Source: Pseudomonas psychrophila | GTDB taxonomy: Bacteria > Pseudomonadota > Gammaproteobacteria > Pseudomonadales > Pseudomonadaceae | Reading direction: 5' to 3' | Assembly (NCBI RefSeq): GCF_001043005.1 | Contig: NZ_JYKZ01000004.1 | Span: 62,001-126,000, forward strand | Length of the DNA: 64,000 nt | Part shown: positions 36,380 to 45,940 of the stretch, piece by piece | How the letters are laid out: every line of letters starts with the position of its first letter | Position numbering within the stretch: the first letter of the stretch is position 1 | Position numbers and translations under genes: made by a program | The notes under the pieces: generated by a model | The model's input: the letters and a program-made list of their open reading frames with translations, nothing else | Database searches by the model: none | Told to the model about the DNA's origin: nothing

Positions 36380-37078
36380 TTAAAAACTGATGCCGAAACG
36401 GGTGGCCAATTCCTTTCGCCCTTTGGGAGTCAACCCAAGTGCTCGACTGTCCAGATCCTGGACAACCCAATTGCGGGCAATGGACATTTGCAGGAAGGCG
36501 GCGCCCAGCGTGCCAGCCAGATGAGGACTGCGCATGCTCCAGTCCAGGCACCCGCAGGCAAAGCGACGACGCTGCGCCCGCAGCGCATCGATCTTTATAC
36601 CAAGCCCCGTCATCGCCCTTTCACCGTCAGGCGTGAGTTGATACAGGCCGTCATTGGACGCGGTCGATACAAGCCAGGCCGACTCGATGAAAAAGTCATG
36701 CAGGCGAACCGCCAGCGTCCCAGCCATATGGTCGTAACAGGTTCTGGCAAACTGCAAACGATCGGGTGCCGTAGGCACAAACCGTGGAGTGGCTATCTTG
36801 CTGATGACCATCAGGGCTTCAATAGCTCGAGCCACATGGGCATCGGCCAGGCTGTAGTAACGATGCCGCCCCTGCACATGCAGCTTGACCAGCCCGTCCT
36901 CTCTCAGCCGAGCCAAATGCGCACTGGCCGTGGATGTTCCCACCCCCGCAATCACAGCCAGCTCGGTACTGGTGCGCGCGTGGCCATCCATCAACGCGCA
37001 GAGCATCCTCGTCCTTGCCGGCTCAGCAATGGCCGCCGCAACCTGGGAGATATCGGAGTCATGACATGGAACATCCAT
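36380..37078 (-). CDS. ArsR-family regulator with C-terminal domain, of the P450 cassette
   Basis: A 232-residue protein. Residues about 8-85 form an ArsR-type winged helix (VAAAIAEPARTRMLCALMDG, TSTELAVIAGVGTSTASAHL, HVQGRHRYYSLAD). The rest, with CGCLDWSMRSPHLAG and a LTPKGRKEL end, is a second domain seen in long ArsR relatives whose ligand is not known. There is no obvious CxC metal site in the helix-turn-helix. ATG 37078 follows AGGAG with 6-nt spacing; that Shine-Dalgarno lies inside a 16-bp palindrome. It is divergent from the P450 gene across 74 bp, so it is probably its repressor. Confidence 0.85.
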   Translation of the reverse strand: MDVPCHDSDISQVAAAIAEPARTRMLCALMDGHARTSTELAVIAGVGTSTASAHLARLREDGLVKLHVQGRHRYYSLADAHVARAIEALMVISKIATPRFVPTAPDRLQFARTCYDHMAGTLAVRLHDFFIESAWLVSTASNDGLYQLTPDGERAMTGLGIKIDALRAQRRRFACGCLDWSMRSPHLAGTLGAAFLQMSIARNWVVQDLDSRALGLTPKGRKELATRFGISF

Positions 37079-37080
37079 AT

Positions 37081-37096
37081 TTCGCTCCTGAGCGAA
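37081..37096. promoter_or_regulatory. Candidate operator of the ArsR-family regulator
   Basis: TTCGCTC-CT-GAGCGAA, a perfect 16-bp palindrome covering the regulator's own Shine-Dalgarno and lying 56 bp before the P450 ATG. The position suits control of both genes by the regulator dimer. Confidence 0.55.
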
Positions 37097-37152
37097 TTGC
37101 AGGAAGAGAGGATGCGAGAGATTACCCGTTCTTACTGACAAGGACGCTCTTA

Positions 37153-38310
37153 ATGACTCCCTTCGAAGCTGCTACACACGCCGCCCCCTACCCTTATTAC
37201 TCGCACTTGCGAGAAAAAACGGATCTTTTTTTCGATCCTGATCTTGGCCTGTGGGTCGCCTGCGGAGCTGCAGCAGTGGAGGCAATCCTGCAACAGCCGG
37301 ATTGCCGGGTACGGCCCGAGCATGAGCCGGTTCCGCGAGCCATCGCCCAAGGTCCGGCCGGGGACGTATTCGCCAGATTGATGCGCATGAACGAGGGAGC
37401 GCGCCAGCAATGCCCAAGAGCCGCGATCGAGCCTGCTCTGATGGCAGTGCCTGTGCAGAACGTCGAAACACTCGTGTGCAGCCTTGTAGGCCGTGCAGAC
37501 CTCGGCGCCGAGAGCCTGAACGGCTTAATGTTCAGCCTGCCAGTTTCAGTGCTCGCAGCCATGATGGGGTTTCAAGCCGCCCAGCTACCCAGCGTCGCCA
37601 GCCTGACCAGGGATTTTGTCGCTTGCCTTTCGCCATTGAGCAATGCCTGCCAACTGCGCAGCGCGGACGATGCCGCCACCCGGTTAAGCCAGATGCTGAA
37701 CGCGCTGCTCAACGGCCAACAGCCTAAAAGCGACTTCCTTGCAGATATATGCCGGGCCTGCACAGCCAGCAACTGGCAAGACCAAGATGCACTGATCGCC
37801 AACCTGATCGGTGTATCCCAGACTTGCGAAGCAGGCGCCGGATTGATCGGCAACACGCTTGTTGCACTTCAACAACAACCCGGGTTGCTCGAGGAGGTAA
37901 CCCGCACTCCGACACAGATTAACGAGCTGGTTGCAGAGGTTGCGCGCTTCGACTCTCCAGTACAGAACACTCGGCGCTTCGTGACCAGGCAATGCACCAT
38001 TGGCGATAGCGTCTTGCACGCCGGGGATACGGTTCTGCTGTTGCTGGCCTCGGCCAACAGGGACCCACACTCGAATCCAGACCCCGACCGCTTTTTGCTC
38101 AGGCGAACTCATCGAAAAATCTACAGTTTTGGCCACGCAAGACATCAGTGCCCCGGTCAGCAATTAGCGCTGACTATTGCGGCTCAAAGCATTTTGGCAT
38201 TGCTGCAACAACCGGCTACCTCACTGATACCGCAATTGCGCTGGAGTTACCTCCCTTCGCTCAATGGCCGAATCCCCGCATGGAGCAATCCCTTGGAGCC
38301 TGAACAATGA
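37153..38310 (+). CDS. Cytochrome P450 with non-canonical I-helix
   Basis: A 385-residue soluble bacterial P450. The haem cysteine is Cys333 in FGHARHQCPGQQLA (Ala329 where Gly is usual); the K-helix ExxR is Glu262-Arg265 (EVARFDSP). In the I-helix, aligned on LIGN, the usual AGxETT reads QTCEAG (223-228): the acid (Glu226) is kept but the proton-delivery Thr is Ala227 and the AG kink is Gln-Thr. The C-helix also lacks the usual His/Arg pair. Chemistry may therefore differ from hydroxylation. Start ATG 37153 after AAGGA. It overlaps the ABM gene by 4 bp. Substrate is unknown; no redox partner gene is beside it. Confidence 0.9.
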   Translation: MTPFEAATHAAPYPYYSHLREKTDLFFDPDLGLWVACGAAAVEAILQQPDCRVRPEHEPVPRAIAQGPAGDVFARLMRMNEGARQQCPRAAIEPALMAVPVQNVETLVCSLVGRADLGAESLNGLMFSLPVSVLAAMMGFQAAQLPSVASLTRDFVACLSPLSNACQLRSADDAATRLSQMLNALLNGQQPKSDFLADICRACTASNWQDQDALIANLIGVSQTCEAGAGLIGNTLVALQQQPGLLEEVTRTPTQINELVAEVARFDSPVQNTRRFVTRQCTIGDSVLHAGDTVLLLLASANRDPHSNPDPDRFLLRRTHRKIYSFGHARHQCPGQQLALTIAAQSILALLQQPATSLIPQLRWSYLPSLNGRIPAWSNPLEPEQ

Positions 38311-38654
38311 TTGCCGTGATTTTTGAAGCCTGGCCGCACGACCAGCACTACCAGCGTTACCTCAACCTTGCAGGAGAACTCAAACCCCTGCTTGCAGAGT
38401 TGGAGGGTTTTATTTCCATTGAGCGTTACCAAAGCCTGAGCGAACCGGGAAAACTGCTGTCATTGTCATTCTGGCGCGACGAAGAGGCTATCCAGAAGTG
38501 GCGTACGCTGGAGCAGCATCGAATGGCCCAATCCGAAGGTCGGGTACAGGTATTCAACGACTATCACGTGCGTATCGCCCATGTAGTGCGCGATTACACC
38601 CTTGACCAGCGATCCCAGGCTCCAGTCGATAGTCAACACGCCCACCCTGAGTGA
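38307..38654 (+). CDS. Antibiotic-biosynthesis-monooxygenase (ABM) domain protein
   Basis: A 115-residue protein with one ABM ferredoxin-like domain (residues 1-95: MIAVIFEAWPHDQHYQRYL, LEGFISIERYQSL, KLLSLSFWRDEEAIQKWR). Such proteins act as cofactor-free oxygenases, haem-degrading enzymes or small binding proteins. The start overlaps the P450 stop (ATGA), so the pair is translationally coupled and likely acts on one substrate. The last about 20 residues (DQRSQAPVDSQHAHPE) are a polar tail. Confidence 0.85.
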   Translation: MIAVIFEAWPHDQHYQRYLNLAGELKPLLAELEGFISIERYQSLSEPGKLLSLSFWRDEEAIQKWRTLEQHRMAQSEGRVQVFNDYHVRIAHVVRDYTLDQRSQAPVDSQHAHPE

Positions 38655-38686
38655 ATCCTTACGACAATCGCCAATCACCGCCCATA

Positions 38687-38717
38687 AAAAATGGCCACTC
38701 ACTGAGCGGCCATTTTT
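38687..38717. terminator. Bidirectional terminator between the ABM gene and ppiD
   Basis: AAAAATGGCC (38687-38696) and GGCCATTTTT (38708-38717) form a perfect 10-bp stem ending in A/T runs on both sides, serving two convergent genes. Confidence 0.88.
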
Positions 38718-38736
38718 AGTGAAGCGGGATAAACGC

Positions 38737-40608
38737 CTAGTAGCGCTCTACCTTGGCTTCGTTTTCCAACTGCTTGCGGTAGGCAGCAAAGTCTTGCTGG
38801 CCAACACGGGAAGCGAGGAAGCGACGGTACGACGCCTTCTCTTCTTCAGTCGGTGCAACAGCATCGTTAACACCATTCAAACGCAAGACCATGACACCAC
38901 CATCAGCCAAGGTCACGCTGCCAAACGTCGGCTTGTCCTTAGATGCTGGCTTGGGCATGCGGAACACAGCTTGCAACACGGCCGGATCAATACCTTCCTG
39001 GCCACGGGCAACAGCTTCCTGAACCTTCCAGGACTGACCATCAATTGGCTGGTTCAACGGCAGTTTGCCATCGCGCAGTTCCTTGATGATTTCTTCAGCT
39101 CTGGTTTTGGCAGCAGCGCTGGCGTGTTCTTTCACCAATTGCGCGCGAATGCTTGAAGCAACAGCTTCAAGAGGCAACTGCTCTGGCTTGCGGTGCTCCT
39201 TGACGCGCAACACAACTACGGTCTCAGGATCGAGTTCGATAGCCGTGCTGTTCGCACCTTCATCCATCACTTCGGTACTGAATGCGGCTTGAATCACAGC
39301 ACGATTGGCTGCTATGCCTTCGCCACCCTCACGACCAAATGGCGCAGAGGTATGCACAGTCAGCTTCAGCTCTTGAGCAGGCTGAACCAAATCGGAGGCT
39401 TCAAACGCAGAGTCTTCCAATTGCTTGGTCGCATCTACAAAGCGGCGCTCGACCTGCTGGGTTTTCAAGTCATGGGTCAGCTTGTCTTTCAGGCTGGCAA
39501 AGCTCGGCACTTCAGGTGCTTCGACGCCCAGCAGCTTGATCAGGTGATAACCAAAAGTGGTCCGCACCGGTTCCGAAACCTGGTCTTGCTTCAATGCATA
39601 AACTGCAGTTTCAAACACAGGATCGTAGACACCTTGACCTGCAAAGCCCAGATCACCGCCATTGGCGGCCGAACCCGGATCCTGGGAAAACTCCTTGGCC
39701 AGAGCCTCAAAGCTTTCACCTTTGGCCAGACGCTGCTGAATATCGGCGATCTTGGCTTTGGCCTGCTCGTCGCTGACCTTGTCGTTGACTTCGATCAGGA
39801 TATGCGCAGCTCGACGCTGCTCAGCCAGGTTGGCGATTTCTTTTTGATAGAGCGCTTGCAGCTCATCGTCTTTAACGGCTACCTGGTCAAAGAAAGAGGA
39901 TTTCTTCAACTCGATGTAATCGATTACGACCTGATCAGGCGTCATGAACTCTTTGGCGTGCTCGTCGTAGTAAGCCTTGATTTCGTCATCGCTCAATTTC
40001 ACCGCAGCCGGGTCGGCCTTGATGTTCAGAGAAGCGAAATCACGGGTTTGTTTTTCGAGACGGGCAAAAGCGTTCACCTGTTCATCGGTCACAAAACCGC
40101 TACCTGCCAAACCGGCACGCAGCTGACCAATCAACATTTCCTGGCCCAGCATGTCGCGGAACTGAAGACGGCCGTAACCCAGTTGACGAATGACCTGATC
40201 GAAACGCTCAGGACTGAATTTGCCATCTTCCTGAAACTCAGGGGTCATCAGGATGACTTGATCCAGGGCAGCTTCAGAGAACGAAAACTTCGCTTCTTTA
40301 GCGCCTTGAAGCAACAGCTTGCGATCGATCAGCCCTTTGAGGGCCGCTTCACGCAGCATTTTTTCATCCAGCAACGAAGAGTCGAAATCCTTGCCCAACT
40401 GCTGCAGCAGCTGACGACGTTGCATGTCGACGGCTTGGCTCAGCTCAACTTGAGTGACTTCTTCACCGTTAACCTTGGCGGCATCCTGGCTGGTAGAGGT
40501 GGCTTGAAAAATGGCATCGAAACCGGTCAACGCCATCAACGCGACGATGACACCGATGATGGTCTTGGCAATCCAGCCTTGTGAATTGTCCCTGATATTT
40601 TGCAGCAT
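38737..40608 (-). CDS. ppiD: Peptidyl-prolyl isomerase / periplasmic chaperone PpiD (SurA_N family)
   Basis: A 623-residue inner-membrane-anchored periplasmic protein. MLQNIRDNSQGWIAKTIIGV begins a single transmembrane helix (about 13-33); SurA_N-type helices follow; the parvulin domain is at about 265-365 (AAHILIEVNDKVSDEQAKAK, GGDLGFAGQGVYDPVFETAV). It helps fold outer-membrane proteins leaving the Sec translocon. ATG 40608 follows GGGGGAAGC. Order ppiD-hupB-lon is as in other pseudomonads, but here a degenerate tRNA lies between hupB and ppiD. Confidence 0.95.
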   Translation of the reverse strand: MLQNIRDNSQGWIAKTIIGVIVALMALTGFDAIFQATSTSQDAAKVNGEEVTQVELSQAVDMQRRQLLQQLGKDFDSSLLDEKMLREAALKGLIDRKLLLQGAKEAKFSFSEAALDQVILMTPEFQEDGKFSPERFDQVIRQLGYGRLQFRDMLGQEMLIGQLRAGLAGSGFVTDEQVNAFARLEKQTRDFASLNIKADPAAVKLSDDEIKAYYDEHAKEFMTPDQVVIDYIELKKSSFFDQVAVKDDELQALYQKEIANLAEQRRAAHILIEVNDKVSDEQAKAKIADIQQRLAKGESFEALAKEFSQDPGSAANGGDLGFAGQGVYDPVFETAVYALKQDQVSEPVRTTFGYHLIKLLGVEAPEVPSFASLKDKLTHDLKTQQVERRFVDATKQLEDSAFEASDLVQPAQELKLTVHTSAPFGREGGEGIAANRAVIQAAFSTEVMDEGANSTAIELDPETVVVLRVKEHRKPEQLPLEAVASSIRAQLVKEHASAAAKTRAEEIIKELRDGKLPLNQPIDGQSWKVQEAVARGQEGIDPAVLQAVFRMPKPASKDKPTFGSVTLADGGVMVLRLNGVNDAVAPTEEEKASYRRFLASRVGQQDFAAYRKQLENEAKVERY

Positions 40609-40674
40609 GCTTCCCCCAGAAACGGTCTTGCATAATGAGCAACCGTGGAGCGTGGGTAGAGTCCGGATAGAAGA

Positions 40675-40698
40675 AAGGCGCATCCGAGGATGCGCCTT
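40675..40698 (-). terminator. Terminator downstream of hupB/tRNA-Asp-like sequence
   Basis: AAGGCGCATCC and GGATGCGCCTT form a perfect 11-bp stem; on the minus strand TCTTCT follows. It lies just 3' of the tRNA-like gene and before ppiD. Confidence 0.75.
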
Positions 40699-40706
40699 CT
40701 CGTAAC

Positions 40707-40783
40707 TGGCGGAGCGGACCGGGCTCGAACCCGCGACCCCCGGCGTGACAAGACGATGTTGCCATCGATTGCACTACCGCTCC
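40707..40783 (-). tRNA. tRNA-Asp(GTC)-like gene, degenerate
   Basis: A 77-nt sequence collinear with tRNA-Asp: perfect acceptor stem GGAGCGG / CCGCTCC, discriminator G, encoded CCA, and anticodon loop TTGTCAC (GTC). But D-stem pairs 12-23 (G-A) and 13-22 (C-C) are lost, D-loop G19 and A21 are replaced, anticodon-stem pair 30-40 is T-C, and T-stem pair 51-63 is G-G. These positions are normally invariant or paired, so it may be a pseudogene or an unusual minor tRNA. It follows hupB in the same direction and has a terminator. Confidence 0.7.
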
Positions 40784-40837
40784 GCTGCCAAGCCTGGCGT
40801 GCGCCTGACCCGGTTGGGTAAAAAGTGTTACAGAAAC

Positions 40838-41110
40838 TTAGTTAACCGCTTCTTTCAGTGCTTTACCGGCTTTGAAGCCTGGTTTTTTAGCAGCAGGAAT
40901 TTCCAGCGTTTTACCGGTCTGTGGGTTACGACCAATACGAGCAGGACGATCGGTTACAGAGAAAGTACCAAAACCAACCAGTACCACAGAGTCGCCAGCC
41001 TTAAGAGCGCCAGTGACGGATTCGATTACTGCGTCCAGCGCACGGCCAGCTGCAGCTTTCGGGATATCAGCAGATGCAGCGATAGCATCAATCAGTTCCG
41101 ACTTGTTCAC
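40838..41110 (-). CDS. hupB: DNA-binding protein HU-beta
   Basis: A 90-residue nucleoid protein. [20 protein letters not shown] and [25 protein letters not shown] are HU signatures; the arm carries the Pro that intercalates DNA. It uses a GTG start at 41110 with AAGGGG 8 nt upstream. Lon lies upstream on the same strand (148 bp), as in most Proteobacteria. Confidence 0.97.
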   Translation of the reverse strand: MNKSELIDAIAASADIPKAAAGRALDAVIESVTGALKAGDSVVLVGFGTFSVTDRPARIGRNPQTGKTLEIPAAKKPGFKAGKALKEAVN

Positions 41111-41258
41111 TCTAAGTCCCCTTATATCTATCTGAGTATGTTTCTAAAGTTTTTTGGTAAAAGCAAAACGACTGCTGAAGCACTTACGGACACTTATAGA
41201 GCCGCTTTATAACAAGGGCTCTAAAAAGCGTCAAGAAAGCCCATCAGGCGAATCCGTA

Positions 41259-43655
41259 TTAATGCGTGCTAATTCTTTCCTTAGAGTCAGACTCTCGTTT
41301 GTCGTCCTTGGCAACAATCTCGGGAGCCACATCCGGCAAGGGCTCCGGGGCGTATTGCAGCGCAATTTGCAGGACCTCGTCAATCCATTTAACTGGTTTA
41401 ATCTGAAGATCCTGTTTGATGTTGTCAGGAATTTCCTTCAAATCACGTACGTTTTCTTCAGGAATAATTACAGTTTTGATCCCACCACGGTGAGCTGCAA
41501 GTAATTTTTCTTTCAGACCGCCAATCGCCAGCACCTGACCACGAAGGGTAATTTCACCCGTCATTGCAACATCGGCACGTACCGGAATCAGGGTCAATGC
41601 AGAGACAAGAGCCGTACACATTCCTACACCGGCACTAGGACCATCTTTAGGCGTAGCGCCTTCCGGCATGTGAATGTGAATATCGCGTTTTTCGTGGAAA
41701 TCCAACGGGATACCCAGGCTTTTAGCACGGCTACGCACTACCGTAAGTGCAGCCGTGATCGACTCAACCATCACATCGCCCAGCGAACCCGTTTTGATCA
41801 GTTGACCCTTGCCAGGAACAACTGCCGCTTCAATAGTCAACAACTCGCCACCAACCTGCGTCCAAGCCAGACCGGTCACTTGACCAATTTGATCCTGAAC
41901 TTCAGCCAAACCGTAGCTGAATTTTCTTACACCCAAAAAGTGCTCAAGCAGCTCTGGAGTCACAGTGACAGCAAAGCGTTTTTCCATTGCATGCTCTTTG
42001 ACCGCCTTGCGGCAGATCTTCGCAATTTGACGCTCCAGACCCCGCACACCGGCTTCACGAGTGTAGTAACGAATAATGTCGCGGATAGCTTCGTTATCGA
42101 ACGCCAGCTCGCCTTTCTTCAAACCGTTGGCTTCGATCTGTTTCGGGGCCAGATATTTGACAGCGATGTTGATCTTTTCGTCTTCGGTGTAGCCAGGCAG
42201 ACGAATGACTTCCATCCGGTCCAGCAAAGCTGGCGGGATATTCATCGAGTTGGACGTACACAGGAACATCACATCGGACAGGTCGTAATCGACTTCGAGG
42301 TAATGATCGTTGAAATTATGGTTTTGCTCCGGGTCTAGCACCTCAAGCAAAGCCGAAGCCGGATCGCCGCGCATGTCACTGCCCATCTTGTCGATTTCAT
42401 CGAGCAGGAACAGAGGGTTGCGCACGCCAACCTTGGTCATCTTTTGAATCAATCTTCCTGGCATCGAACCGATATAAGTACGGCGATGACCACGAATTTC
42501 CGCCTCGTCACGCACACCACCCAAGGCCATACGTACGAATTTACGGTTTGTCGCGTGGGCGATGGACTCAGCAAGTGAGGTTTTACCTACACCTGGAGGA
42601 CCCACCAGACATAGAACGGGACCACGAATTTTTTTCACACGCTTTTGCACGGCGAGATATTCGAGGATCCGCTCTTTGACTTCGTCCAGACCGTAGTGGT
42701 CTGCGTCCAAAATGTCTTCAGCGCGCTTCAGGTCAAGACGCACCTTGCTCTGAGCCTTCCACGGCACCTGTACCAGCCAGTCGATGTAGGAGCGCACTAC
42801 AGTGGCTTCAGCAGACATTGGCGACATTTGCTTGAGCTTGTTCAGCTCAGCCTGAGCCTTGGCCATTGCATCTTTGGGCAAGCCGGCAGCATCGATACGC
42901 TTTTTAAGCTCTTCAATTTCATTGTGACCTTCGTCACCATCACCCAGCTCTTTTTGAATGGCCTTCATCTGCTCATTCAGGTAGTACTCGCGCTGGCTGC
43001 GCTCCATCTGCTTTTTGACACGGCCACGGATGCGTTTTTCAACTTGCAGCAAGTCGATCTCGGCATCCAGCAACGCAAGAACGTGCTCAACCCGGGCCTG
43101 AAGGTCGACAATTTCAAGAATCTCCTGCTTCTGTTCGATCTTGAGCGCCATGTGGGCGGCCATCGTATCGACCAGACGGCTTGGTTCATCAATGCTGTTA
43201 AGCGATGACAGAACCTCAGCCGGGACCTTTTTGCCCAACTGCACATATTGTTCAAACTGCGAGAGCAGGCTGCGAACAAAAACCTCGGATTCACGATCCG
43301 GGGCAGCCACTTCATCAATCAAGGAGACTTCAGCGCTCAGATAACCATCTGCCTGGCCGAAATGCTCAACAGCACCGCGCTGCTCACCTTCCACTAGCAC
43401 CTTGACAGTACCGTCCGGAAGCTTGAGCAGTTGCAGAACGGTAGCAATGGTACCGACACGATAGAGAGCATCTTCGCCCGGATCATCGTCAGCAGGGTTT
43501 TTTTGAGCTAACAGCAAAATCTGCTTGTCGCCCGTCATCGCAGCCTCAAGGGCCTCGATCGATTTCTCGCGTCCCACGAACAGTGGGATCACCATGTGCG
43601 GATAAACCACAACATCGCGCAATGGCAGGAGAGGCAATTCGATGGTTGTCTTCAT
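41259..43655 (-). CDS. lon: ATP-dependent protease Lon
   Basis: A 798-residue AAA+ serine protease: N-terminal substrate domain, Walker [12 protein letters not shown], Walker [12 protein letters not shown], and a C-terminal protease domain with the Ser-Lys dyad ([23 protein letters not shown]). It degrades misfolded and regulatory proteins in the cytosol. The C-terminal tail ([20 protein letters not shown]) is charged and species-variable. A sigma32-like promoter lies at 43716-43742. Confidence 0.97.
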   Translation of the reverse strand: MKTTIELPLLPLRDVVVYPHMVIPLFVGREKSIEALEAAMTGDKQILLLAQKNPADDDPGEDALYRVGTIATVLQLLKLPDGTVKVLVEGEQRGAVEHFGQADGYLSAEVSLIDEVAAPDRESEVFVRSLLSQFEQYVQLGKKVPAEVLSSLNSIDEPSRLVDTMAAHMALKIEQKQEILEIVDLQARVEHVLALLDAEIDLLQVEKRIRGRVKKQMERSQREYYLNEQMKAIQKELGDGDEGHNEIEELKKRIDAAGLPKDAMAKAQAELNKLKQMSPMSAEATVVRSYIDWLVQVPWKAQSKVRLDLKRAEDILDADHYGLDEVKERILEYLAVQKRVKKIRGPVLCLVGPPGVGKTSLAESIAHATNRKFVRMALGGVRDEAEIRGHRRTYIGSMPGRLIQKMTKVGVRNPLFLLDEIDKMGSDMRGDPASALLEVLDPEQNHNFNDHYLEVDYDLSDVMFLCTSNSMNIPPALLDRMEVIRLPGYTEDEKINIAVKYLAPKQIEANGLKKGELAFDNEAIRDIIRYYTREAGVRGLERQIAKICRKAVKEHAMEKRFAVTVTPELLEHFLGVRKFSYGLAEVQDQIGQVTGLAWTQVGGELLTIEAAVVPGKGQLIKTGSLGDVMVESITAALTVVRSRAKSLGIPLDFHEKRDIHIHMPEGATPKDGPSAGVGMCTALVSALTLIPVRADVAMTGEITLRGQVLAIGGLKEKLLAAHRGGIKTVIIPEENVRDLKEIPDNIKQDLQIKPVKWIDEVLQIALQYAPEPLPDVAPEIVAKDDKRESDSKERISTH

Positions 43656-43715
43656 GATTTCGCCTCTACGGCGGCCATAAGGCCGTAATCAGATGGAAGT
43701 AAGCTTGAAGCCAAG

Positions 43716-43742
43716 ATGGGGGCAGTCTTGAAAAAAAACAAG
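43716..43742 (-). promoter_or_regulatory. Candidate sigma32 (heat-shock) promoter of lon
   Basis: Minus strand: CTTGTT (43742-43737), 15-bp spacer, CCCCAT (43721-43716), followed by CT. This fits CTTGAA-N13-15-CCCCAT-N-T, the sigma32 consensus, and lies 61 bp before the lon ATG. Confidence 0.5.
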
Positions 43743-43762
43743 CGTTGAACAACAGGAAAAAC

Positions 43763-43787
43763 AAAGGGGCCCGCAGGCCCCTTTTTT
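43763..43787 (-). terminator. Intrinsic terminator after clpX
   Basis: AAAGGGGCC pairs with GGCCCCTTT around CGCA; the A-run on plus gives only a short T-tract on minus. It lies 31 bp after the clpX stop. Confidence 0.75.
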
Positions 43788-43818
43788 AACACGCTATGTG
43801 TAATGCCCAGCATTACCT

Positions 43819-45102
43819 TTACGCGTCAGGTGCAACCTTGGCAGTCGCTTCGTTGTTTTCATAAATCAACAACGGCTTGGACTTGCCTTCTATAACGCTT
43901 TCATCGATCACCACTTTACTCACCTCAGATTGCGAGGGGATTTCGTACATGGTGTCGAGCAGTACGCCTTCAAGAATCGAACGCAGGCCACGGGCGCCAG
44001 TCTTGCGCTCAAGCGCGCGCTTGGCCACAGCTTTTAAGGCATCAGCACGGAACTCGAGATCAACACCTTCCATCTCGAACAGCTTCGCGTACTGCTTGGT
44101 CAATGCGTTCTTGGGCTCGGTCAGAATCTGCATCAAAGCAGTTTCGTCCAGTTCATCAAGTGTCGCCAGAACAGGCAGACGACCCACGAATTCCGGGATC
44201 AGACCAAACTTGACCAAATCATCAGGTTCGACTTCACGCAGGGATTCGCCAACCTTCTTGCCCTCTTCCTTGCTGCGAACTTCAGCGCTGAAGCCGATGC
44301 CGCCACGAGTCGAGCGAGCCTGTACAACCTTCTCCAGACCCGAGAATGCACCACCACAGATGAACAGGATATTGCGGGTATCAACCTGCAAGAACTCTTG
44401 CTGTGGGTGCTTACGACCACCTTGAGGGGGAACGGAAGCCACAGTGCCTTCAATTAGCTTGAGCAAGGCCTGCTGCACACCTTCACCGGAAACATCACGG
44501 GTAATCGAAGGGTTGTCAGATTTGCGCGAAATCTTGTCGATTTCATCGATGTAGACAATACCCATTTGGGCTTTCTCTACGTCGTAATCGCATTTCTGCA
44601 GCAGCTTCTGAATGATGTTCTCAACGTCTTCACCCACGTAACCAGCTTCAGTCAGCGTGGTCGCGTCAGCAATAGTGAAAGGCACATTCAGCAGACGAGC
44701 CAAGGTTTCTGCAAGCAAGGTTTTACCCGAGCCGGTTGGGCCGATCAGCAAAATGTTGCTCTTGCCGAGTTCGACGTCGTCGTTCTTTTTGTCACGCTGG
44801 TTAAGGCGCTTGTAGTGGTTGTATACCGCTACAGCCAAAACCTTTTTGGCACGTTCCTGACCAATAACGTATTGATCAAGGATGCCGCTGATTTCTTTTG
44901 GCGAAGGTAATTTATGCGCGCTGCTCTCGGCCTGGGCTTCCTGCACCTCCTCACGGATGATGTCATTGCACAGGTCAACGCATTCGTCGCAGATAAAGAC
45001 CGAGGGGCCGGCAATCAATTTGCGCACTTCATGCTGGCTTTTGCCACAGAAGGAGCAATAGAGCAATTTGCCGTTGTCCTCGCCGTTGCGGGTGTCAGTC
45101 AT
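43819..45102 (-). CDS. clpX: ATP-dependent Clp protease ATP-binding subunit ClpX
   Basis: A 427-residue AAA+ unfoldase. The N-terminal zinc-binding domain has the four cysteines LYCSFCGKS and [12 protein letters not shown]; Walker [19 protein letters not shown], Walker [11 protein letters not shown], sensor-2 [11 protein letters not shown]. It unfolds SsrA-tagged and other substrates for ClpP. ATG 45102 (MTDTRNG) is chosen; the frame upstream is not conserved. It is the distal gene of clpP-clpX on this strand. Confidence 0.97.
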   Translation of the reverse strand: MTDTRNGEDNGKLLYCSFCGKSQHEVRKLIAGPSVFICDECVDLCNDIIREEVQEAQAESSAHKLPSPKEISGILDQYVIGQERAKKVLAVAVYNHYKRLNQRDKKNDDVELGKSNILLIGPTGSGKTLLAETLARLLNVPFTIADATTLTEAGYVGEDVENIIQKLLQKCDYDVEKAQMGIVYIDEIDKISRKSDNPSITRDVSGEGVQQALLKLIEGTVASVPPQGGRKHPQQEFLQVDTRNILFICGGAFSGLEKVVQARSTRGGIGFSAEVRSKEEGKKVGESLREVEPDDLVKFGLIPEFVGRLPVLATLDELDETALMQILTEPKNALTKQYAKLFEMEGVDLEFRADALKAVAKRALERKTGARGLRSILEGVLLDTMYEIPSQSEVSKVVIDESVIEGKSKPLLIYENNEATAKVAPDA

Positions 45103-45148
45103 TCGATCGATCCAAATCCGATAGGCTTGCAACACAAGATGAAGGCAA

Positions 45149-45172
45149 CTGCGGGCTTTTTCAAGCCCGCAG
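45149..45172 (-). other. Hairpin in the clpP-clpX spacer
   Basis: CTGCGGGCTT and AAGCCCGCAG form a perfect 10-bp stem with TTTC loop. No T-run follows on the minus strand, so it is more likely an attenuating or mRNA-processing hairpin than a full terminator. Confidence 0.55.
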
Positions 45173-45208
45173 GTGGTCGGTTAACCCAACCACCCACATT
45201 TGAGCTGC

Positions 45209-45850
45209 TTAAGCGGGCATTTGACGCTTGCTGAACACAGAGTCGATCAAACCGTATTCGGTTGCACGCTCGGCGCTCATGAAGTTGTCACGCTCAGTGT
45301 CACGCTCGATGGTTTCGAGAGTCTGACCCGTGTGGTGAGCCAGTAGCGAGTTCAAACGATGACGGATGTTAAGGATTTCCTTGGCATGAATGTCGATATC
45401 CGACGCCTGCCCCTGGAAACCGCCCAGTGGCTGGTGAATCATCATGCGCGAGTTAGGCAGGCAGTGACGCTTGCCCGGTGCGCCACCGGCCAACAGGAAG
45501 GCACCCATGCTGCAGGCCTGACCGATGCAGATGGTCGACACATCAGGTTTGATGAATTGCATGGTGTCGTAGATCGACATGCCTGCAGTCACCGAACCAC
45601 CTGGGGAGTTGATGTAAAGATGGATGTCCTTGTCCGGGTTCTCGGCTTCAAGGAAAAGCAGCTGCGCAGCTACCAGGTTGGCCATGTAGTCTTCTACAGG
45701 ACCGACGAGGAAGATGATTCGCTCCTTGAGCAGGCGCGAGTAGATGTCATAGGCGCGCTCGCCACGGGCGGACTGCTCGACAACCATCGGGACCAGGCCG
45801 CCAGCGGCGTGGATATCAGAGTTCTGCTGAATATAAGAATTGCGGGACAT
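45209..45850 (-). CDS. clpP: ATP-dependent Clp protease proteolytic subunit
   Basis: A 213-residue serine protease forming tetradecamers. Catalytic Ser114 is in [13 protein letters not shown], His139 in [24 protein letters not shown] is the substrate-facing strand. A short propeptide (residues 1-14) is expected to be removed. It is preceded by tig (90 bp) and followed by clpX, the standard tig-clpP-clpX-lon order. Confidence 0.97.
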   Translation of the reverse strand: MSRNSYIQQNSDIHAAGGLVPMVVEQSARGERAYDIYSRLLKERIIFLVGPVEDYMANLVAAQLLFLEAENPDKDIHLYINSPGGSVTAGMSIYDTMQFIKPDVSTICIGQACSMGAFLLAGGAPGKRHCLPNSRMMIHQPLGGFQGQASDIDIHAKEILNIRHRLNSLLAHHTGQTLETIERDTERDNFMSAERATEYGLIDSVFSKRQMPA

Positions 45851-45940
45851 GTCCGGCAGTCACTCCCAAATAGTCTTGTCTGGATACGCATAAGCCAGCT
45901 CGAGGCTGGCTTATGGTTGTGTTTTCTAACGAGTCAGAAA

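Noticed and set aside
39193..40584. 463-codon plus-strand open frame
   Set aside because: Antisense shadow of ppiD, no family-like sequence.
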